This document shows positions 36,433 through 51,775 of a stretch of DNA of 64,000 nucleotides, piece by piece. Every line of letters starts with the position of its first letter. Position 1 is the stretch's first letter. Origin of the DNA: an uncultured Pelagibacteraceae bacterium. GTDB lineage: Bacteria; Pseudomonadota; Alphaproteobacteria; Pelagibacterales; Pelagibacteraceae. The notes under the pieces are model-generated. The model was not told the origin of the DNA, searched no databases, and saw only the letters and a list, made by a program, of their open reading frames with translations. The stretch covers positions 62,001 to 126,000 of the forward strand of contig CACGXV010000001.1 of NCBI GenBank assembly GCA_902577075.1, read 5' to 3'. A program made the translations under genes and the position numbers.

Positions 36433-36844
36433 AGCTTCTTTTTTTTGAAATTTGAATACCAACGGATGAACAATCTTTCATGATTTCTAATTTCTCAATT
36501 TGAAGACTTATTTTATCAATTCTTTTGTCTTTAAATAGTTCATCGAATACATCTTCCGCTAATGTTTCAAGAAAATTATAATGTTTATTTTTGATTAGTT
36601 TTTTTATCAATTTCACAATTTTTGCATAATTTACGATTGATTTAATATCTTTGTCGTTAGAGGGTTTTTTATCTTCATAATTTACCTCTAAATTAAATTT
36701 TACCTTCTGGGGAGCTTTTTTTTCAAAATCAAAATACCCAAGTTTTAAGTCAAGAATAAGCTCCTTAATAAGTACCTTTTTTTCATAATTAAATAGAGTT
36801 TTATTTTTTTCGATTTTAACAATTTTTAGATTATTTTTTTTCAT
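36419..36844 (-). CDS. folB: dihydroneopterin aldolase-like protein FolB
   Basis: FolB converts dihydroneopterin to 6-hydroxymethyl-dihydropterin in folate synthesis. The 141-aa protein has the tunnelling fold with [33 protein letters not shown] and the catalytic-region Glu in [15 protein letters not shown]. An N-terminal extension of about 20 residues precedes the domain. It lies directly after an SDR of the pteridine-reductase type (4-bp overlap), which supports the pterin assignment. Confidence 0.8.
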   Translation of the reverse strand: MKKNNLKIVKIEKNKTLFNYEKKVLIKELILDLKLGYFDFEKKAPQKVKFNLEVNYEDKKPSNDKDIKSIVNYAKIVKLIKKLIKNKHYNFLETLAEDVFDELFKDKRIDKISLQIEKLEIMKDCSSVGIQISKKRSYDKF

Positions 36845-37577
36845 TCTTTTCCACCCATTATGTCTGGTGTTTGCCAGTTTAGGTTTTGTCCACTATCAAT
36901 AGCTAACACTTGTCCAGTAATAGATATATTTTTTATAAAAAAGTCAACAGCATTACATATCTGTTCAACATCTACCTGTCTTTTTAATGGAGTTGCCATG
37001 TACTGTTTTTTGAAATGTTTCTCACTTTGCCTCTTATTTTTGATTGTAGGGCCTGGTGCAATACCATTCACTCTTATTTTTGGAGCTAAACTCATTGCAC
37101 TAGTCTTGGTCAAAGTATAAAGACCAGTTTTACTGATAGTATAAGAAAAAAAGTATGGTGTTAGTTTAAATACTCTTTGATCAATTATATTTATAATATT
37201 ATTATTTTTTGCTCTTATATTTTTAGCAAATTCTTTTGTTAAAAGAGCAGGTGTTCTTAAATTAGTTCTTAAGTGATGGCCCCAACTATCAGTAGTAAAA
37301 TTCTCTAATTTGTCATTTTCAAAAAGTGATGCGTTATTTATCAGACAGTCAAAATATCTAAGTTTACTTTTTGCAAACTTAACAATTTTGTTTACATCTT
37401 TTTCTACACTTAAATCTCCTTTTATTAAATAAACCTTTGTACCCTTTTGTGATAATTCTTTTTTAAGGATTTCTGCTTTTGTTTTTGATTTATTGAAATG
37501 AATAACTATTTCAACCCCTTTGCCAGATAGTTTTTTAGCAATAGCAGCACCAATTCTAGTGGCTCCACCTGTAATAA

Positions 37578-37596
<19 letters not shown>
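36841..37596 (-). CDS. short-chain dehydrogenase, probable pteridine reductase (FolM/PTR1-like)
   Basis: This is a Rossmann-fold reductase of 251 aa. The cofactor loop [14 protein letters not shown] has the TGxxxRxG form that marks FolM/PTR1 enzymes instead of the usual TGxxxGx[16 protein letters not shown] is also typical of that group. The catalytic YTISKTGLY gives YxxxK near residue 150. It may reduce dihydrobiopterin, dihydromonapterin or dihydrofolate. folB next door supports a pterin role. A FabG-like substrate cannot be excluded. Confidence 0.8.
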
Positions 37597-41987
<4,391 letters not shown>

Positions 41988-41998
41988 GTAATTTAAAA

Positions 41999-42382
41999 CT
42001 ATTTTGATTTTCTTTTTTTCTCTAAGCCAAAAACAGGAGAATTTCTAAATCTTAGAACTAGTATAGCTATTGCAATTAGCACAATTGCTCCAGCCTCATA
42101 AAGCAATACTTCTGGATTTATTGATTTTCCTTGCAATATAATAAATCTAGCAAGTGCTGTTATAGCAATAAACAATGGCAATGTTATTTGAATTGATTGA
42201 CTCTCCCAAAATACTCTGACCATGGCTAAAACCTCTAAATAAAGAAATAGTAATAGCAAATCAGCTAAAGTGACTTTTTGAACTTCAATCATTTGATATA
42301 TTTCTATACCGAATGCAATAACAGTAGCTCCAAGTATTATTACTAAAGCCAATAATTGAATTTGTTTTACAATATTCTCCAT
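41999..42382 (-). CDS. PsiE-like membrane protein
   Basis: The 127-aa protein has four hydrophobic segments (LLALVIILGATVIAFGIEIY, LADLLLLFLYLEVLAMV, LPLFIAITALARFIIL and LLYEAGAIVLIAIAILVLRF). The LLLLFLYLEVLAMVR core with its membrane Glu is characteristic of the PsiE (phosphate-starvation-inducible E) family. The biochemical role of this family is unknown. Nothing nearby suggests a phosphate regulon. It lies between trxB and the epimerase gene. Confidence 0.75.
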   Translation of the reverse strand: MENIVKQIQLLALVIILGATVIAFGIEIYQMIEVQKVTLADLLLLFLYLEVLAMVRVFWESQSIQITLPLFIAITALARFIILQGKSINPEVLLYEAGAIVLIAIAILVLRFRNSPVFGLEKKRKSK

Positions 42383-42408
42383 AAAATTATTTTATAAATG
42401 ATATTTTA

Positions 42409-43356
42409 TTAATTTGCAGCTAAATATTTCTCTGCCTCTAATGCAGCCATACAGCCCATTCCTGCTGCAGTTACTGCCTGCCTATAAATTTTATCTTTTA
42501 CATCTCCAGCGGCGTAAACTCCTGGAATATTAGTCTCGGTAGAATCACTTTTAGTAATTAAATAACCTGTGCTATCCATTTCTAACTGATCTTTAAATAA
42601 AGATGTAGCAGGATCGTGTCCAATAGCTATAAATAATCCATCTATTTTTAATTCTGATGTTTCATTATTTTTAACATTTTTAATTTTTAATCCTTTAACA
42701 TTTTTTGGCTCTTCATCACCTATTACTTCTTCAACAACAGAATCCCAAATAATCTCAATTTTTTCATTTTCCATTAATTTTTTTTGCAAAAGTTTTTCAG
42801 CTCTAAGTTCATCTCGTCTATGAATTAATTGTACTTTTGATGCGAATTTTGTAAGAAACATAGCCTCCTCTACTGCAGCATTTCCTCCACCAACAACTGC
42901 AACTGTTTTATCTTTGAAAAAAAAGCCATCACATGTTGCACAAGCTGATACTCCAAATCCCTTAAATTTTTGTTCAGACTCGATGTTTAACCATCTTGCT
43001 TGTGCTCCAGTAGAAATAATAATTGAGTCTGCAGTATATTTTTGTCCTCCATCACCAATTGCCTCAAACGGTTTAGATTTTAAATTTACTGATTGGATAT
43101 GATCTTCAACTAAATCGGTTCCAACTGCCTTTGCCTGTTCCCTCATTTGTTCCATTAACCATGGTCCTTGAATAACATCTGCAAATCCAGGGTAGTTCTC
43201 AACATCAGTTGTAATAGTTAATTGACCACCCGGCTGCATACCTGCAACCAACATTGGTTTAAGCATAGCTCTCGCAGCATAAACAGCAGCAGTATAACCA
43301 GCTGGTCCAGATCCAATTATTAACACTTTTGTATGTTTAGTTGGTTTTTCACTCAT
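42409..43356 (-). CDS. trxB: thioredoxin-disulfide reductase TrxB
   Basis: TrxB uses NADPH to reduce thioredoxin. The 315-aa protein has the FAD fold VLIIGSGPAGYTAAVYAARA, GGQLTITTDVENYPGF, the redox centre ACATCDG (CATC, near residue 140), the NADPH-binding VAVVGGGNAAVEEAMFL and the C-terminal GVYAAGDVKDKIYRQAVTAA. It is divergent from the ELM1 gene with a 20-bp gap. Confidence 0.96.
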   Translation of the reverse strand: MSEKPTKHTKVLIIGSGPAGYTAAVYAARAMLKPMLVAGMQPGGQLTITTDVENYPGFADVIQGPWLMEQMREQAKAVGTDLVEDHIQSVNLKSKPFEAIGDGGQKYTADSIIISTGAQARWLNIESEQKFKGFGVSACATCDGFFFKDKTVAVVGGGNAAVEEAMFLTKFASKVQLIHRRDELRAEKLLQKKLMENEKIEIIWDSVVEEVIGDEEPKNVKGLKIKNVKNNETSELKIDGLFIAIGHDPATSLFKDQLEMDSTGYLITKSDSTETNIPGVYAAGDVKDKIYRQAVTAAGMGCMAALEAEKYLAAN

Positions 43357-43376
43357 ACAGGTCTATATAGTAAATA

Positions 43377-44321
43377 ATGAGCAAATTAAAAGGTATATTA
43401 TTGACTGAGGGCATGCACGGCATGATTAGCCAAGTAGAAGGTTTGGCTAAAGCTCTTGATCTTGATTTTACTCACCACAAGGTTGAACTTAAAAGTTTAT
43501 GGAGTTTAATTCCACCAAAATTCACACCAATTTCTCAAAATGTTTACAAAAAAATAAACTATTCAGATTTTGATATAATAATTTCTTGTGGAAGAAAAAG
43601 TATAATTCCATCAATCCATTTAAAAAGTATCTCAAACAAAAAAATTTTTAATATTCACATACAAGATCCAAAAATAAACTTTGATTATTTTGATTTTATT
43701 GTAGCACCTGAACATGACGGAATTAGTGGTTCAAATATAATTAATACGAAAGGTGCAATTCACTATCTTACAAGAGACGAAATAGAGGAAAATAAGGATT
43801 ACTTAACCTCATTTATAAGAAAAGATAACAGAAAGATTTGGTGCTTAATTATGGGTGGACCAACCAAATACTATGATTACTCAACAAAAAACATGAAACA
43901 TATTTTTTCAATTTTTTATAAGCTTTTAAAGAAAAAAGATTTTCAACTTGTCGTAATTCCATCAATGAGGACACCATTAAGTACTATTCATTATGCAAAA
44001 GAATTTTTTGGTGAAAATCATACAGTTATAATGAATGTAGATAAAAAAGCCTACTTATCTGCTTTAGCCATTTCAGAGAACATTATAGTTACTTGTGACT
44101 CAAGCTCAATGATCTCTGAAGCTGCTTTAACAGGAAAACCTATTTATATTGCAAATATTTTGCCTAAAAAAAATGATATTCGGTTCCAAAGATTTCGAAA
44201 TTTGTTTAGAGATTTAAATATTACTAGAAATCTTGGAGAAGATGTCGAAAATTGGACCTATCAAAGTCTTGATGAAACTAATAGGGTGGCAAAAATTATA
44301 AAAGAAAAAATTAATTATTAA
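43377..44321 (+). CDS. mitochondrial fission ELM1-like family protein (DUF1022)
   Basis: The 314-aa protein shows the ELM1/DUF1022 pattern: ILLTEGMHGMISQVEGLAKAL at the start, a polar KSIIPSIHLK segment, and a GT-B-like C-terminal half with VTCDSSSMISEAALTGKPIY. The bacterial family looks like a glycosyltransferase-type (GT-B) fold; plant ELM1 acts in mitochondrial fission. The bacterial role is unknown. It shares one base (TAATG) with the oxygenase gene downstream, so the two are probably co-expressed. Confidence 0.82.
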   Translation: MSKLKGILLTEGMHGMISQVEGLAKALDLDFTHHKVELKSLWSLIPPKFTPISQNVYKKINYSDFDIIISCGRKSIIPSIHLKSISNKKIFNIHIQDPKINFDYFDFIVAPEHDGISGSNIINTKGAIHYLTRDEIEENKDYLTSFIRKDNRKIWCLIMGGPTKYYDYSTKNMKHIFSIFYKLLKKKDFQLVVIPSMRTPLSTIHYAKEFFGENHTVIMNVDKKAYLSALAISENIIVTCDSSSMISEAALTGKPIYIANILPKKNDIRFQRFRNLFRDLNITRNLGEDVENWTYQSLDETNRVAKIIKEKINY

Positions 44322-44986
44322 TGTCATTTTTAAAATCAATACTAAACGACTCAAAAAAATTTGATAATCCATTTGAGCATTGGGAATTAAATAAACCTCT
44401 TACAGATGATCAAATCAATGAAATAATAGGAGCAGATATATCTGACCCAGCAAAACATAACCTTAATTATGATGGAACCAGAGCTATTGATGGAGGTGAG
44501 GGAAAATTTAGAGAGGGAATTTCAGATGGTGGAAAAGCTTTAAAATTTCGATGTTTTGTAACTCATGAAAATTCTAGAGAATTTCCAGGTCTCGCAAATT
44601 TAATTAAAGAACTTCAAAGTAAAGAAACTCATCTAAAAATTTCTGAATTAATCAATAAAGATTTGTCTAATTCTTATGTAAGAGTTGAGGTTATATGTGA
44701 TCGAGAAGGTTTTTGGCTGAAACCACACTGTGATATTAAGGAAAAACTTATGTCATGTTTATTATTCGTTAACAAACATAATGAAAGTGAGGAACTTGGT
44801 ACAGATTTTTATGATAGTGATTTAAAACTAATTAAAACATTACCTTATAAAGATAATTATGGATATTTTTTTTCTAGCGGACCCAATACTTGGCATGGAA
44901 TGGAGAAGAAAGAAATAATTAAAGAGAGAAGGTGTTTACAAGTAAATTATGTGACTTTTAAAACTGATTGGAAAGTTGAAAATTAA
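44321..44986 (+). CDS. 2-oxoglutarate/Fe(II)-dependent oxygenase
   Basis: The 221-aa protein has the double-stranded beta-helix iron site HxD...H: LKPHCDIKEKLM (His and Asp near residue 140) and GPNTWHGMEKK (His near 195). An Arg follows in ERRCLQVNYV for 2-oxoglutarate binding. It resembles prolyl-4-hydroxylase-like proteins. The substrate is unknown. It is coupled to the ELM1 gene; its stop overlaps the Anbu stop (TTAA). Confidence 0.78.
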   Translation: MSFLKSILNDSKKFDNPFEHWELNKPLTDDQINEIIGADISDPAKHNLNYDGTRAIDGGEGKFREGISDGGKALKFRCFVTHENSREFPGLANLIKELQSKETHLKISELINKDLSNSYVRVEVICDREGFWLKPHCDIKEKLMSCLLFVNKHNESEELGTDFYDSDLKLIKTLPYKDNYGYFFSSGPNTWHGMEKKEIIKERRCLQVNYVTFKTDWKVEN

Positions 44987-45708
44987 TCCTCCCAATCAAA
45001 TCTAGGGAATGTATCAAATACTTTAAAAATTCCCTCAGACCAGGTGTTGCAGACTTTAGAATAATCTTCATCATTTAAACTTAAACATTTTAATGATGCT
45101 AATTTATTTTCATCTTTTTTGTAAATTGCAAAATCAATGGGAGGTCCCACAGTTAAATCACTTTTTAAAGTTGAGTCCATAGAAATTAGTGCACACCTTG
45201 ATGCATCTCCAATTGATACATCTGGTTTAATCACTCTATCAAGTATTGGTTTGCCATACTTAACCTCACCAATCACGAGATAAGGTTTACTATCTGCTGG
45301 TCTTATATAGTTTCCTTGAGGATATATTAGATAAAGCTCTGGCTTCTGTCCTTTTATTTGACCACCTATTATAAAAGTTGAACCTAAAAGGACATCGTCA
45401 GTATTTATTCCTTGAGGAGATGAATGTTTTATATTTAGACTTCCCACATAAGATGCAATTTGTTCAAAGTCTTTACATGTATTTAAATTAAGTATTCCCG
45501 ATGAGCTTTTTAAATCCTTCTCTACAGATTTGTAAACAGCTTGTGATGTTCCTAAATTACCAGATGTTACCATTACAATTGTTCTATCACCAACATCATG
45601 AGTAAACATTTTTGAATAAATATTTACATTATCTAAACCTGCATTAGTTCTCGAGTCTGATGCGAAGACCAACCCTTCGTTTGTTTTTATTCCAATACAG
45701 TATGTCAT
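44983..45708 (-). CDS. Anbu (ancestral beta-subunit) proteasome-like peptidase
   Basis: The 241-aa protein is an Ntn-hydrolase of the proteasome/HslV superfamily. After Met removal the N-terminus is a Thr nucleophile (MTYCIGIKTNEG). The companion Asp is in ASDSRTNAGLD (about mature residue 17) and the Lys in YSKMF (about 32). Its length and C-terminal FPRFDWED fit Anbu rather than HslV (about 175 aa), and no hslU-like ATPase is adjacent. Anbu loci usually hold a transglutaminase-like, an alpha-E and a circularly permuted ATP-grasp gene. Only the ATP-grasp gene is here, divergent from Anbu. Confidence 0.88.
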   Translation of the reverse strand: MTYCIGIKTNEGLVFASDSRTNAGLDNVNIYSKMFTHDVGDRTIVMVTSGNLGTSQAVYKSVEKDLKSSSGILNLNTCKDFEQIASYVGSLNIKHSSPQGINTDDVLLGSTFIIGGQIKGQKPELYLIYPQGNYIRPADSKPYLVIGEVKYGKPILDRVIKPDVSIGDASRCALISMDSTLKSDLTVGPPIDFAIYKKDENKLASLKCLSLNDEDYSKVCNTWSEGIFKVFDTFPRFDWED

Positions 45709-45727
45709 GAGCGATTTTTATTTAAAA

Positions 45728-45757
45728 ATGACATAATTATCAAATATTTTATGTCAT
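45728..45757. promoter_or_regulatory. perfect 9-bp inverted repeat between Anbu and ATP-grasp genes
   Basis: ATGACATAA (45728-45736) and TTATGTCAT (45749-45757) are perfect inverted copies with a 12-bp spacer, in a 105-bp gap between divergent genes. No gene ends there, so a terminator role is unlikely and an operator shared by both genes is the better reading. Centre-to-centre spacing of the arms is 21 bp, two helical turns. Confidence 0.45.
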
Positions 45758-45813
45758 AGCAGCTATTTGTATTTAGCAATTGTTTTGCAATTTTTTTTAT
45801 CAAAAATTGTCTA

Positions 45814-47259
45814 ATGTCTTTATCTCTATGGAAAAATTATGACTCAAAATCCGCATACGATGGATATTTGACGGAAGAAAATAAGATTAGAAAACATGCT
45901 AGAATAATGACTGGTATCCTAGAAAGACATGGAACAAAAAAACTTCAAGAAATTGAAAAAAATTGTCAAAGCACAATAAGTGCTAGAGGTATTAATTTTA
46001 GAGTTTATGCAGCAAATAATAGAGCAGAGGAAAAAAAATGGCCGTTAGATATAATACCAAGAATTATTCCAAAGTCTCAATGGAATAAAATATCTAGAGG
46101 TTTAATTCAAAGAGTAAAAGCATTAAATTTATTTATAGATGATGTCTATAATAAAAAAAAAATTTTTAAGGATAAGGTTGTTCCAAAAGAATTAATATTT
46201 AATTCACCTTATTATTTAAAAGAATGTGAGGGTTTTTCTCCAAAGTATAAAGCTTGGGCAAATATATCAGGAATCGATTTAATAAGAAATATTAATGGGG
46301 AATATCTAGTTCTTGAAGATAATTTACGTGTCCCATCTGGGGTATCTTATATGTTGGAAAATAGAATGGTAATGAGGGACGTATTTCCCGAATTATTTAC
46401 TCGATATAAAGTTTCTTCTATCCATCAATATTCTAATAAACTTTATCAAAGTATGGTTGAGTGCATACCAAAAAAAACTGATAATCCTCATATGGTTGTT
46501 TTGACACCAGGTATTTATAATTCAGCTTACTTTGAACATTCATTTTTAGCTCAACAAATGGGAATAGCCCTGGTCGAAGGTAAAGATTTATTTGTTGAAA
46601 ATGATTTTGTTTATATGAAAACAGTTAAAGGAAAACTAAAAGTTGATTGTATATACAGAAGATTAGATGATAATTTCCTTGATCCTAAAGTATTTAATAA
46701 AAACTCACTAATTGGAGTCCCTGGTTTATTTAAATGTTGGAAAAAGGGAAATGTTGGCATTATTAACGCCCTTGGAACTGGAGTTGCGGATGATAAGGCT
46801 GTTTATTCTTATGTTAATAAAATGATTGTCTATTATTTAGGTGAGCAACCTAAACTTAACCAAGTAGAAACATTTTTGTGTGAAAACAAAGTTCATAGGC
46901 AACATGTAATTGAAAATATAGCTAAGCTTGTTGTTAAACCAGCAAATGCTTCAGGTGGATATGGAATAATGATTGGTCCAAAGGCACCAAAAAAAGAGCG
47001 AGAAGAGATGGTAAGAAAAATTAAAAAGAATCCTCGAGATTTTGTTGCTCAACCTTTAGAAATATTATCAACAATACCAACTATTTGTGAAAATGGTATT
47101 GAGCCAAGACATTTAGATTTAAGGCCTTTTATATTAACTGGTAAAACTTCTTATGTTACGAATGGGGGTCTTACAAGAGTTGCTTTGAGAAAAGGAAGTA
47201 CCATAGTAAATAGTTCTCAAGGAGGTGGGTCTAAAGATACAATGGTTGTGGATGCTTAG
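45814..47259 (+). CDS. circularly permuted ATP-grasp protein (type 2, DUF404/DUF407)
   Basis: The 481-aa protein matches the circularly permuted ATP-grasp family. It has [19 protein letters not shown] near residue 70, the conserved [17 protein letters not shown], and the ATP-grasp segments [19 protein letters not shown] and [14 protein letters not shown]. Such enzymes probably form amide or peptide bonds and belong to Anbu-type gene sets together with an alpha-E domain protein and a transglutaminase-like protein. Neither partner follows: carB comes next on the opposite strand, sharing the stop tetranucleotide TTAG. Confidence 0.88.
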   Translation: MSLSLWKNYDSKSAYDGYLTEENKIRKHARIMTGILERHGTKKLQEIEKNCQSTISARGINFRVYAANNRAEEKKWPLDIIPRIIPKSQWNKISRGLIQRVKALNLFIDDVYNKKKIFKDKVVPKELIFNSPYYLKECEGFSPKYKAWANISGIDLIRNINGEYLVLEDNLRVPSGVSYMLENRMVMRDVFPELFTRYKVSSIHQYSNKLYQSMVECIPKKTDNPHMVVLTPGIYNSAYFEHSFLAQQMGIALVEGKDLFVENDFVYMKTVKGKLKVDCIYRRLDDNFLDPKVFNKNSLIGVPGLFKCWKKGNVGIINALGTGVADDKAVYSYVNKMIVYYLGEQPKLNQVETFLCENKVHRQHVIENIAKLVVKPANASGGYGIMIGPKAPKKEREEMVRKIKKNPRDFVAQPLEILSTIPTICENGIEPRHLDLRPFILTGKTSYVTNGGLTRVALRKGSTIVNSSQGGGSKDTMVVDA

Positions 47260-50200
47260 TTTTCTTGAAGAGCTTTAACTTTAAGTTTTTTCGTCTTCAG
47301 AGAATTGATTGCTTCTAAAAATGAATATGCAGTAGACATATTCGTGCAATAAGGAATTTTATTAGCTAAAGTCCCCCTTCTTAGTGCTCTTGCATCACTA
47401 ATTCTATTTTCACTATTTCCGCCACCAGTATTAATTACCAATGAGATTTTTTTTGAATTAAGTATATCTACTATATGAGGTTTACCACTACTCACTTTAT
47501 TAATTTTTCTGCATTTCATGCCATTCTTAATTAAAATATCTGCAGTTCCTTTAGTTGCTGATAGAGTAAATCCAAGTTTTAATAATCTCTGTGCTACGCC
47601 AACAATTTCTTGTTTATGAGAGTCTTTAACTGATAAAAATGCTAAACCTTTTGTAGGTAATGAATTTGCTGCAGCTATTTGACTTTTGGCTATTGCCATA
47701 CCAAAGTCATCATCAAACCCCATCACTTCTCCAGTAGATTTCATTTCTGGTCCAAGCAATAGATCGCTATCAGGAAATTTATTGAATGGAAATACTGCTT
47801 CTTTGACTGCAAATTTTTTATTTTTTTTATATTTTAATTTGTACTTTGAAAGTTTTTCTCCAGCCATTATTCTCGATGCAATTTTAGCTAGCGGAACACC
47901 ATTAGCTTTTGAGACGAATGGAACCGTTCTGCTTGCTCTTGGGTTTACTTCTATTACAAATATTTCATCCTTTTTTATTGCGAATTGAATATTTAAAAGC
48001 CCTTTAACTTTTAGTGCTAATGCTAATTTTCTAGTTTGGATTTTAATTTCTTTCAAAAGATTATCTTTGATAGATACTGGAGGTAAACAACATGCTGAGT
48101 CCCCAGAATGAACTCCTGCTTCTTCAATGTGTTGCATAATACCTGCAACATAAACATCTTTTCCATCTGAGATAGCATCTACATCAACTTCCATTGCATG
48201 ATCTATAAATTTATCAATTAAAATTGGATTTTGCTCTGAAGCTTTAAATGCTTCATTAATAAATTTTTTAAGTTGGCTTTTATCATGAACTATTTCCATC
48301 GCTCTTCCACCCAAAACATACGAGGGTCTTACAACAACTGGAAGACCAATGTTTTCACTTATTTTAATTGCTTGATCAAACTTGTTAGCAATACCACTTT
48401 TTGCTTGTTTTAAATTTAGTTTGTTTAATAGATCTCTGAAACGATCTCTATCCTCTGCTAAATCAATTGAACCATATTGAGTACCAAGTATTGGTAATTT
48501 GTTCTCATGCAAAAATTTTGCTAATTTAATTGGAGTTTGACCTCCAAATTGAGCAATAACTCCAATCAAATTTCCTTTTGATTTTTCTTTAATAATAATA
48601 TTTTGAACATATTCCTCTATAAGAGGCTCAAAGTATAATCTATCGCTTGTATCATAATCTGTCGAAACAGTTTCAGGATTGCAATTTACCATAATTGTTT
48701 CAAATCCAGCTTCCTTTAGTGAAAAACTTGCCTGACAACAGCAATAATCAAATTCTATTCCTTGACCAATTCTATTTGGACCTCCTCCAAGTATAATTAT
48801 TTTCTTTTTATTACTAGGATCAGCCTCACACTCAGTATTCAATGCAAAATTTCTCTGATACGTTGAATACATATATGGAGTAAAAGATTTAAATTCTGCT
48901 GCGCAAGTGTCTACTTTTTTAAACACAGGCAAAACTTTAAGAGCAACTCTTTTTAATCTAACTATTTTCTCTTTAATTCCTGTAAGTTTTGATAATTTTT
49001 TATCTGAAAAACCAATGGATTTAATTCTATTAAACTCATTGTATGTTTTTGGAATTCCTTTCTTAATTATATTTTTTTCTTCATCAACAAGATCTTTGAT
49101 TTGATTTAAGAACCAAGGATCAACTTTAGATAGTTTATATATTGTGTTTAATGAAATTTTTTTCCTAAAAGCTTCTCCAATTAATAATAGTCTATTTGGA
49201 ATGCTAACTTTCAAATTTTTTAAAATATCTTTTTTTGAATAATTAAAAAAATTGTCCAGTCCTGATAATCCAGTTTCTAATGAACCCAAAGCTTTTTGAA
49301 AAGACTCTTTAAAGTTTCTACCAATTGCCATTGCCTCACCAACCGATCTCATTGAAGTTCCAAGTACAGCTTTGGTGTCAGAAAATTTCTCAAATGTAAA
49401 TCTAGGTATTTTTGTAACCACATAATCGATGGTTGGTTCAAATGAAGCAGGAGTTACCTTTGTTATTTCATTTTTTAATTCATCAAGAGTATATCCAACT
49501 GCAAGTTTAGCAGCTACTTTTGCAATTGGAAAACCTGTGGCTTTAGAAGCTAGAGCTGAGGATCTAGATACCCTTGGGTTCATCTCAATTATAACCATTC
49601 TTCCATTTCTAGGGTTAATAGCAAACTGTACATTTGATCCTCCAGTCTCAACCCCAATTTTTCTTAAACAAGCAATTGAGGCATTTCTCATGACTTGGTA
49701 TTCTTTATCAGTGAGGGTCAATGCTGGAGCGACAGTTATTGAGTCTCCTGTATGTATTCCCATTGGATCTACATTTTCTATAGAACAAATGATTATACAG
49801 TTGTCATTTTTATCTCTCACAACCTCCATTTCAAACTCTTTCCACCCCTCTAAAGACTCCTCTATTAAAACTTGATTTTGGGGTGACTCATTCATTCCAT
49901 TTTTTACAAGTTTAAAAAATTCTTTTTTACTTTTTGCAATTCCTCCACCTAATCCACCTAATGTGAATGAAGGTCTTATAATTGCAGGTAAACCAATTTC
50001 TCTTAAACATTTTGAGGCATCTTTGAAATTATTTATTATCCTTGACTTCGGTAAATCTAAACCAATGTCAGACATATTTTTTCTGAATTTTTTCCGGTCC
50101 TCAGCGTTTTCAATTGCTTTTGATTTAGCTCCAATTAGTTCAATTTTATATTTTTTAAGTAGACCAGCTTTTTCTGCACTTATTGCCAAATTTAAAGCTG

Positions 50201-50480
50201 TCTGGCCGCCCATAGTAGGAAGAATTGCATTAGGCTTTTCTTTTTTAATTACTTCTTCGAGAGCTTGAATTGTAATAGGCTCAATGTAAGTTTTATCAGC
50301 AACTCCAGGATCAGTCATAATAGTTGCAGGATTTGAATTTATTAATACTACTTCAAAACCTTCATCTTTAAGTGCTTTACATGCTTGTGTGCCAGAATAA
50401 TCAAATTCACATGCTTGCCCAATTATTATTGGGCCTGCACCTATGACTAAAATCTTTTTAATATCTTTTCTTTTTGGCAT
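47256..50480 (-). CDS. carB: carbamoyl-phosphate synthase large subunit
   Basis: CarB makes carbamoyl phosphate for arginine and pyrimidines. The 1074-aa protein has two ATP-grasp halves: [20 protein letters not shown] near residue 9 and [19 protein letters not shown] near 565. The C-terminal allosteric MGS-like domain starts around 945 ([17 protein letters not shown]). The length is standard. Its start overlaps carA by 23 bp. Confidence 0.98.
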   Translation of the reverse strand: MPKRKDIKKILVIGAGPIIIGQACEFDYSGTQACKALKDEGFEVVLINSNPATIMTDPGVADKTYIEPITIQALEEVIKKEKPNAILPTMGGQTALNLAISAEKAGLLKKYKIELIGAKSKAIENAEDRKKFRKNMSDIGLDLPKSRIINNFKDASKCLREIGLPAIIRPSFTLGGLGGGIAKSKKEFFKLVKNGMNESPQNQVLIEESLEGWKEFEMEVVRDKNDNCIIICSIENVDPMGIHTGDSITVAPALTLTDKEYQVMRNASIACLRKIGVETGGSNVQFAINPRNGRMVIIEMNPRVSRSSALASKATGFPIAKVAAKLAVGYTLDELKNEITKVTPASFEPTIDYVVTKIPRFTFEKFSDTKAVLGTSMRSVGEAMAIGRNFKESFQKALGSLETGLSGLDNFFNYSKKDILKNLKVSIPNRLLLIGEAFRKKISLNTIYKLSKVDPWFLNQIKDLVDEEKNIIKKGIPKTYNEFNRIKSIGFSDKKLSKLTGIKEKIVRLKRVALKVLPVFKKVDTCAAEFKSFTPYMYSTYQRNFALNTECEADPSNKKKIIILGGGPNRIGQGIEFDYCCCQASFSLKEAGFETIMVNCNPETVSTDYDTSDRLYFEPLIEEYVQNIIIKEKSKGNLIGVIAQFGGQTPIKLAKFLHENKLPILGTQYGSIDLAEDRDRFRDLLNKLNLKQAKSGIANKFDQAIKISENIGLPVVVRPSYVLGGRAMEIVHDKSQLKKFINEAFKASEQNPILIDKFIDHAMEVDVDAISDGKDVYVAGIMQHIEEAGVHSGDSACCLPPVSIKDNLLKEIKIQTRKLALALKVKGLLNIQFAIKKDEIFVIEVNPRASRTVPFVSKANGVPLAKIASRIMAGEKLSKYKLKYKKNKKFAVKEAVFPFNKFPDSDLLLGPEMKSTGEVMGFDDDFGMAIAKSQIAAANSLPTKGLAFLSVKDSHKQEIVGVAQRLLKLGFTLSATKGTADILIKNGMKCRKINKVSSGKPHIVDILNSKKISLVINTGGGNSENRISDARALRRGTLANKIPYCTNMSTAYSFLEAINSLKTKKLKVKALQEN

Positions 50481-51651
50481 ATTTTTTTATATCTTGAACA
50501 AAGTTGTTAAATAAATATTGACTATCTTGTGGCCCAGGATTTGCTTCAGGGTGATATTGAACTGAAAAAACTGGTCTATTTTTTAATCTTATTCCTTCAA
50601 TTGTATTATCAAAAAGTGACTTATGAGTTATTTGAATTTTTTTAGATAAGCTTTTTTCTATTACAACGAAACCGTGATTTTGACTTGTAATCTCAACTTT
50701 ATTGTTAATTAAATTTTTCACTGGATGATTTGCTCCCCTGTGGCCTAACTTCATTTTTTTTGTTTTAGCATTTAATGCTAGAGCTAAAATTTGATGACCC
50801 AAGCAGATTCCAAAGATTGGATAATTCCACTTTATTAATTTTTGTATAGTTTTAATAGCATATATTCCAGTTGCAGCTGGATCTCCTGGGCCATTTGATA
50901 AAAAAATTCCATCAGGATTAAGTTTTATAATTTCTTCGGCAGTTGTTTTACAAGAAACAACTTTTACATCACAATTATAGTCAGAAAAATATCTTAAAAT
51001 GTTTTTTTTTATTCCATAATCAATCGCAACTATCTTAAATATCTTTTTGTTATTTTTTTTGTATCCAGTCTCTTTTCTCCAAGTTTTAAAACCTTTCCAC
51101 GAGTAAGTTTTTTTTGTTGATACTTCTTTTGCAAGATCCAGACCATTTAGACCAGGCCATTTTATTGAATAATTAATTAATTTTTTTATATTAAATTTGC
51201 CTCTTTTATTATTTGAGATTGTTCCTTTTGGGGCACCTTTATCCCTTATAAAATTTGTTAAACTTCTTGTGTCTAGTCCAGTTAAACCAACTATTTTATT
51301 TTTTTTAAGCCATTCATCCAATGTTCTTAAAGATCTGTAATTTGAGGGAGAAGTAATCTCTGAGTTAAATATAGCACCCTTTGCCCAAATTTTGTCTGCT
51401 TCCAAATCCTCATTGTTAGTTCCAACATTTCCAATGTGAGGGAATGTAAAGTTAATAATTTGTCCAGCATATGAAGGGTCAGATATAATTTCCTGATATC
51501 CGGTTAAAGAAGTGTTAAAACAAACCTCTCCGGTCGCTGTACCTTGATATCCAAGACCAATGCCCTTAAAAACTATCTTATTATCTAGAACTAAAATGCC
51601 TGTTGGAAATCGATGTTTAATTGCAATTTTATTTTTTTGTTTTTTGTTCAA
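50458..51651 (-). CDS. carA: carbamoyl-phosphate synthase small subunit
   Basis: CarA is the glutaminase partner of CarB. The N-terminal domain has [20 protein letters not shown] and the C-terminal class I amidotransferase has the nucleophile in [19 protein letters not shown], and the catalytic His in [14 protein letters not shown]. Length is 397 aa. The start codon is TTG 51651; no ATG is available near the normal start. It is divergent from yqeY with a 124-bp gap. Confidence 0.97.
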   Translation of the reverse strand: MNKKQKNKIAIKHRFPTGILVLDNKIVFKGIGLGYQGTATGEVCFNTSLTGYQEIISDPSYAGQIINFTFPHIGNVGTNNEDLEADKIWAKGAIFNSEITSPSNYRSLRTLDEWLKKNKIVGLTGLDTRSLTNFIRDKGAPKGTISNNKRGKFNIKKLINYSIKWPGLNGLDLAKEVSTKKTYSWKGFKTWRKETGYKKNNKKIFKIVAIDYGIKKNILRYFSDYNCDVKVVSCKTTAEEIIKLNPDGIFLSNGPGDPAATGIYAIKTIQKLIKWNYPIFGICLGHQILALALNAKTKKMKLGHRGANHPVKNLINNKVEITSQNHGFVVIEKSLSKKIQITHKSLFDNTIEGIRLKNRPVFSVQYHPEANPGPQDSQYLFNNFVQDIKKYAKKKRY

Positions 51652-51775
51652 TTACAACTCATGAGTTAAAGGTCTATACAATAAAACCTTTTTTTGCGCA
51701 ACACATCTAATGTATATTTTGTAAAAAAATTTTTTTTCTTTTTGAAGAATTTTTTTGATGCGATAAAAATATACT

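Noticed and set aside
41999..42382. Phosphate-starvation regulon around the PsiE-like gene
   Set aside because: No Pho box, phosphate transporter or phosphatase gene is visible nearby; the family name alone does not support it.
44983..45708. HslV peptidase
   Set aside because: The protein is about 65 residues longer than HslV and no HslU ATPase is adjacent; the Anbu pattern and the neighbouring circularly permuted ATP-grasp gene fit better.
51656..51667. 12-bp palindrome AACTCATGAGTT before carA
   Set aside because: Six-base adjacent arms are expected dozens of times by chance in 64 kb of this composition, and it lies within 5 bp of the carA start codon, an odd place for an operator.
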